IMG/VR virus record: IMGVR_UViG_3300044638_000214
Span: 1 to 26,166 of that record
DNA from: a virus
Length of the DNA: 26,166 nt
Reading direction: 5' to 3' (one strand)
Of this stretch, positions 23,794-26,166 are shown piece by piece. The stretch's first letter is position 1. Each line of letters begins with the position of its first letter. The notes under the pieces were generated by a model that searched no databases, was not told the origin of the DNA, and saw only the letters and a program-made list of their open reading frames with translations. The position numbers and the translations under genes are program-made.

Positions 23794-24479
23794 AATTTAA
23801 AAATAACAATATTGAATTGTGGACAACTGTAGAAGGATTGGCTGGAATAGAAGAGTGTAGGCCAAAGCCTGCTAGTAAATTTATTCCACAATGGTGGAAA
23901 GACATGCCTTATTTAAATGAGCCTAAAGTTGTAAGAAATGTAAAAGTATGCCCATCTTTTCCAGATATGTTTTCTCAAGGATTTATTATTCCAGCCTGGT
24001 GTGACATGATATTTGAAGGTGGAGAAAATCCAGGATTTACATTGCCACATGAAGATTTTAAAATGAGTTTTCATACTCATAAACAATTTTTAGATTATGT
24101 ACCAGATAACTACAGAAAGACTGTAAATGCTATTATAAAAGCACACATGCCGTGGAGAATAAAAACTCCCAAAGGATATTCGGTATATCAAATGCCATTG
24201 TTTTTTCATTACAACGAAGACTTTTCTATAATGCCTGGAATTATAGACACGGACAAGCATCATATTGCCAATCCTCAGATAGTTTTGCATACAGAAAAAA
24301 CAAAAGTTGTGGTTAAAAGAGGAGATCCATTTGTTTGGTACATACCATTTAAAAGAGAAAAATTATCTATAGAGGTAAGAGAAGAAACAGAAGAAGATAG
24401 ATACGTAGATGTAGTACATCATCTTAATATATTTTCAAAATTTACAGATGGATATAAGAAAGGAATGGGAAATGGCTGA
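23790..24479 (+). CDS. Conserved-looking 229-residue protein, function unknown
   Basis: 229 residues, rich in Pro, Trp, Phe and His. Striking segments are KPASKFIPQWWKDMPYL near residue 27, VCPSFPDMFSQGFIIPAWCD, and YQMPLFFHYNEDFSIMPGII. It seems beta-rich and globular, without a signal peptide. I have an impression of similar proteins in marine T4-like cyanophages but cannot name a family or activity. Its His/Trp/Cys content would suit a ligand- or metal-binding pocket, which is guesswork. It begins in an ATGA overlap and its end overlaps the next start by eight bases, in a run leading to the terminase. Confidence 0.65.
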   Translation: MKFKNNNIELWTTVEGLAGIEECRPKPASKFIPQWWKDMPYLNEPKVVRNVKVCPSFPDMFSQGFIIPAWCDMIFEGGENPGFTLPHEDFKMSFHTHKQFLDYVPDNYRKTVNAIIKAHMPWRIKTPKGYSVYQMPLFFHYNEDFSIMPGIIDTDKHHIANPQIVLHTEKTKVVVKRGDPFVWYIPFKREKLSIEVREETEEDRYVDVVHHLNIFSKFTDGYKKGMGNG

Positions 24480-24807
24480 CTATAAGTATCCAGATTTTGA
24501 AAAACAACTTGAAGATCGCATGAAGTTTATTCGTGATATATCAACCCAAGCACCTGCGGGTAGAAAGATATTAGATGAATGTCTTGATATAGCAGAACTA
24601 CTTATCAATAAGAATCAATCATATGGTAGTTCATATAGCCATCCTATTAATATATTTAGTAAATCTACCCCAAAAGAACAAATTTATATTCGCATTGATG
24701 ATAAACTTAATAGAATACATAAAGGTAAAGAATATGCATCAGAGGATACTATTTTAGATCTTATTGGATATCTAGTATTATTAAGGACATTAGATGAGCG
24801 ACAATGA
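24472..24807 (+). CDS. DUF1599/Nmad1-like protein
   Basis: 111 residues from the ATG at 24472, seven bases after AAGGA; an upstream in-frame ATG at 24448 lies inside the previous gene without a ribosome site. Three motifs match the nucleotide-modification-associated domain 1 (DUF1599): KNQSYGSS (47-54), RIDDKLNRI (74-82) and EDTILDLIGYLVL (91-103). That family is helical, related in style to MazG-like NTP pyrophosphatases, and is often found near nucleotide- or DNA-modification genes in phages. It may bind or hydrolyse a nucleotide; the substrate is unknown. It overlaps the small terminase gene by 14 bases. Confidence 0.65.
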   Translation: MADYKYPDFEKQLEDRMKFIRDISTQAPAGRKILDECLDIAELLINKNQSYGSSYSHPINIFSKSTPKEQIYIRIDDKLNRIHKGKEYASEDTILDLIGYLVLLRTLDERQ

Positions 24808-25315
24808 TTTAGTAAAACACCTTGACCTAGTCAACAGTGTTGCTACAGAGTATTTAAAGGGCTTAGACGCCTCAGAGATATCTAGACAGTTGGATATCCC
24901 AAGACCAAAAGTAATGACTCTCTTAAACGACTGGAGAGCGATGGCATCTAACAATCAAGCCATACATGCTCGTGCAAAAGAAGCACTTGCTGGAGCAGAT
25001 CAACACTATTCTTCTTTAATTAAAAAAGCATATGAGGTTATTGATGTTGCAGACACAAATACAAACCTTGGTGCAAAAACTCAGGCTATCAAATTGATAG
25101 CAGATATTGAAAGTAAAAGACTTGAGATGTTACAAAAAGCAGGGCTGTTAGACAACAAAGAAATAGCAGAACAAATTATTGAAATGGAAAGAAAACAAGA
25201 AGTGTTAATGAAGATATTAAAAGAAGTTGCTTCAAAACATCCAGATGTTCGTGAAGAGATTATGCGTAGACTTTCTGAAATTCAAACCGAGGTGATTGTA
25301 ATTGACAACAATTGA
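24794..25315 (+). CDS. terS: Putative terminase small subunit
   Basis: 173 residues. The N-terminus (about 15-50, EYLKGLDASEISRQLDIPRPKV) is a helix-turn-helix like those of small terminase subunits, which recognise the packaging site. The rest is a long helical, coiled-coil-like region (IESKRLEMLQKAGLLDNKEI then AEQIIEMERKQEVLMK) suited to ring assembly. It directly precedes and overlaps the large terminase gene, the usual order. The sequence has no catalytic motif, as expected. Function is inferred from domain order and position; homology was not tested. Confidence 0.75.
   Translation: MSDNDLVKHLDLVNSVATEYLKGLDASEISRQLDIPRPKVMTLLNDWRAMASNNQAIHARAKEALAGADQHYSSLIKKAYEVIDVADTNTNLGAKTQAIKLIADIESKRLEMLQKAGLLDNKEIAEQIIEMERKQEVLMKILKEVASKHPDVREEIMRRLSEIQTEVIVIDNN
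25289..25296 (+). promoter_or_regulatory. Perfect Shine-Dalgarno (GAGGTGAT) of the large terminase
   Basis: GAGGTGAT is complementary to the 3' end of bacterial 16S rRNA over eight bases. It ends five bases before a TTG at 25302, which decides the start of the terminase gene; it lies within the small terminase coding region. Confidence 0.8.
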
Positions 25316-26166
25316 TTTTAGTGAATTTATAGAAGCACTTGACGAAAGTCCATTTGAAGAAATGCCAGTAGATGTTAAAACATTTGTAAGAAGTAAAGAT
25401 TATTTAAATATGCCAGAATTATCTGAGTATCAATATACACTTGTAGAGTGCATGAGTCAGATATATAAGCAAGAAGATGTAGAAAGATGGCTAGGAAAAG
25501 AAAGTGGAAGAGAGCATTATAAAAAATATACCAAGTCTGAAGTTATTCTTATGTGTGGAAAGGGTAGTGGAAAAGATCACACCTCAACTATTGGTTGTGC
25601 TTATATTGTATACAAACTTCTTTGCCTTAAAGACCCTTCTAGATATTTTGGCAAGCCCTCAAACGATGCAATAGATTTAATTAACGTTGCGGTAAACGCA
25701 CAGCAAGCAAAGAACGTATTCTTTAAAGGTTTTAAATCTAAAATAGAGGGATCTCCATGGTTTGCTGGTAAATATTCTGATCCAAAAGTTGATAGTATTG
25801 AGTTTAACAAAGCAATTACAGTATATTCAGGACACTCCGAAAGAGAGTCAGCAGAAGGTTTAAACCTAATGTTGGCAGTACTTGATGAAATATCTGGATT
25901 TGCGATGGAAAATGCTGGAGGAAATGATCAAGGAAAAACAGCAGATAATTTATACAAAGCATTTAGAGGTTCTGTGGACTCTCGCTTTCCAGATTTTGGT
26001 AAAGTAATCCTTCTTTCTTTTCCTAGGTATAAGGGAGATTTTATATCACAAAGATATGAAGATGTGGTAGCAGAAAAAGAAACAGGAATTAGAAGTCATG
26101 AGTTTGTTATAAATCCAGCGTTATCTGAAGAAGATCCAACCAATAAGTTTACTATTGAGTGGGAAG
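25302..26166 (+). CDS. terL: Terminase large subunit, 3'-truncated by window edge
   Basis: Visible part 288 residues from a TTG at 25302, overlapping the small subunit gene by 14 bases; the frame is closed by a stop at 25299, and a perfect ribosome site fixes the start (the first ATG, 25362, has none). The ATPase domain shows Walker A CGKGSGKD (residues 85-92) and Walker B LMLAVLDEISG with D/E at about 194-195, followed by the SFP motif region (ILLSFPRYKGDFI) that couples hydrolysis to movement. The C-terminal nuclease domain lies beyond the window. It is the motor that packs DNA into proheads. It ends the + strand run and, with the tail genes at the other end, suggests that the map is circularly permuted or that heads and portals lie outside. 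Confidence 0.92.
   Translation, partial: MTTIDFSEFIEALDESPFEEMPVDVKTFVRSKDYLNMPELSEYQYTLVECMSQIYKQEDVERWLGKESGREHYKKYTKSEVILMCGKGSGKDHTSTIGCAYIVYKLLCLKDPSRYFGKPSNDAIDLINVAVNAQQAKNVFFKGFKSKIEGSPWFAGKYSDPKVDSIEFNKAITVYSGHSERESAEGLNLMLAVLDEISGFAMENAGGNDQGKTADNLYKAFRGSVDSRFPDFGKVILLSFPRYKGDFISQRYEDVVAEKETGIRSHEFVINPALSEEDPTNKFTIEWE

Noticed and set aside
1-26166. tRNA genes, insertion sequences, integrase, lysis genes, rho-independent terminators
   Set aside because: Looked for by eye on both strands; no cloverleaf, inverted-repeat-bounded transposase, tyrosine or serine recombinase, endolysin/holin pair, or GC stem with T-run was convincing.

Overview
The window is a 26-kb piece of a tailed double-stranded DNA bacteriophage genome. 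Every gene I can support lies on the + strand, the genes are packed with almost no intergenic space, and the base composition is strongly AT-rich (roughly one third G+C by eye). Both ends cut through genes: a tape measure protein is open at the left edge and the large terminase subunit at the right edge. A very long tape measure followed by distal-tail and minor-tail type proteins suggests a long non-contractile (siphovirus-like) tail. The style of the minor tail proteins and several promoters placed so that transcripts would begin at the start codon (leaderless) hint at an actinobacterial host, perhaps an uncultured aquatic one. The host is inference only.

Layout. Positions 1-12511 are a tail module: tape measure (to 4742), a distal-tail-like protein, a 1444-residue minor tail/hub protein with a probable jelly-roll insert, a linker-rich minor tail protein, a fibre-like protein, an FN3-like protein and a small structural protein. 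Positions 12533-16219 start the DNA-metabolism module: a zinc-ribbon protein, a MerR-like helix-turn-helix protein, two small unknowns, a DnaB-type helicase, a small unknown and a DnaG-type primase. Positions 16260-20213 hold a gp32-like single-stranded DNA-binding protein and a DnaE-type replicative polymerase. Positions 20213-23636 form a recombination cluster: RecA, a short zinc-ribbon protein, a probable small PD-(D/E)XK nuclease, a helical unknown, a Cas4/RecB-like Fe-S nuclease, a double zinc-finger protein and a RuvC-fold resolvase. Positions 23644-26166 lead into packaging: a small HTH protein, an unknown 229-residue protein, a DUF1599/Nmad1-like protein, a putative small terminase subunit and the large terminase subunit.

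The genes form a coherent lytic programme: own helicase, primase, SSB and polymerase for replication; RecA and three candidate nucleases for recombination-dependent replication and branch resolution; terminase for packaging; and a long tail for delivery. No integrase, repressor-integrase pair, tRNA, CRISPR array or insertion sequence is visible. Translation control is unusual: about ten junctions are 1-nt overlaps of the TAATG/TAGTG/TGATG kind, and GTG or TTG starts are common (TTG for the polymerase and the large terminase). Promoter-like sequences with an extended -10 (TGn before the hexamer) cluster at the tail/replication border, before the SSB gene and near the packaging genes. No convincing rho-independent terminator was found, and no stretch over 300 bases lacks a gene.
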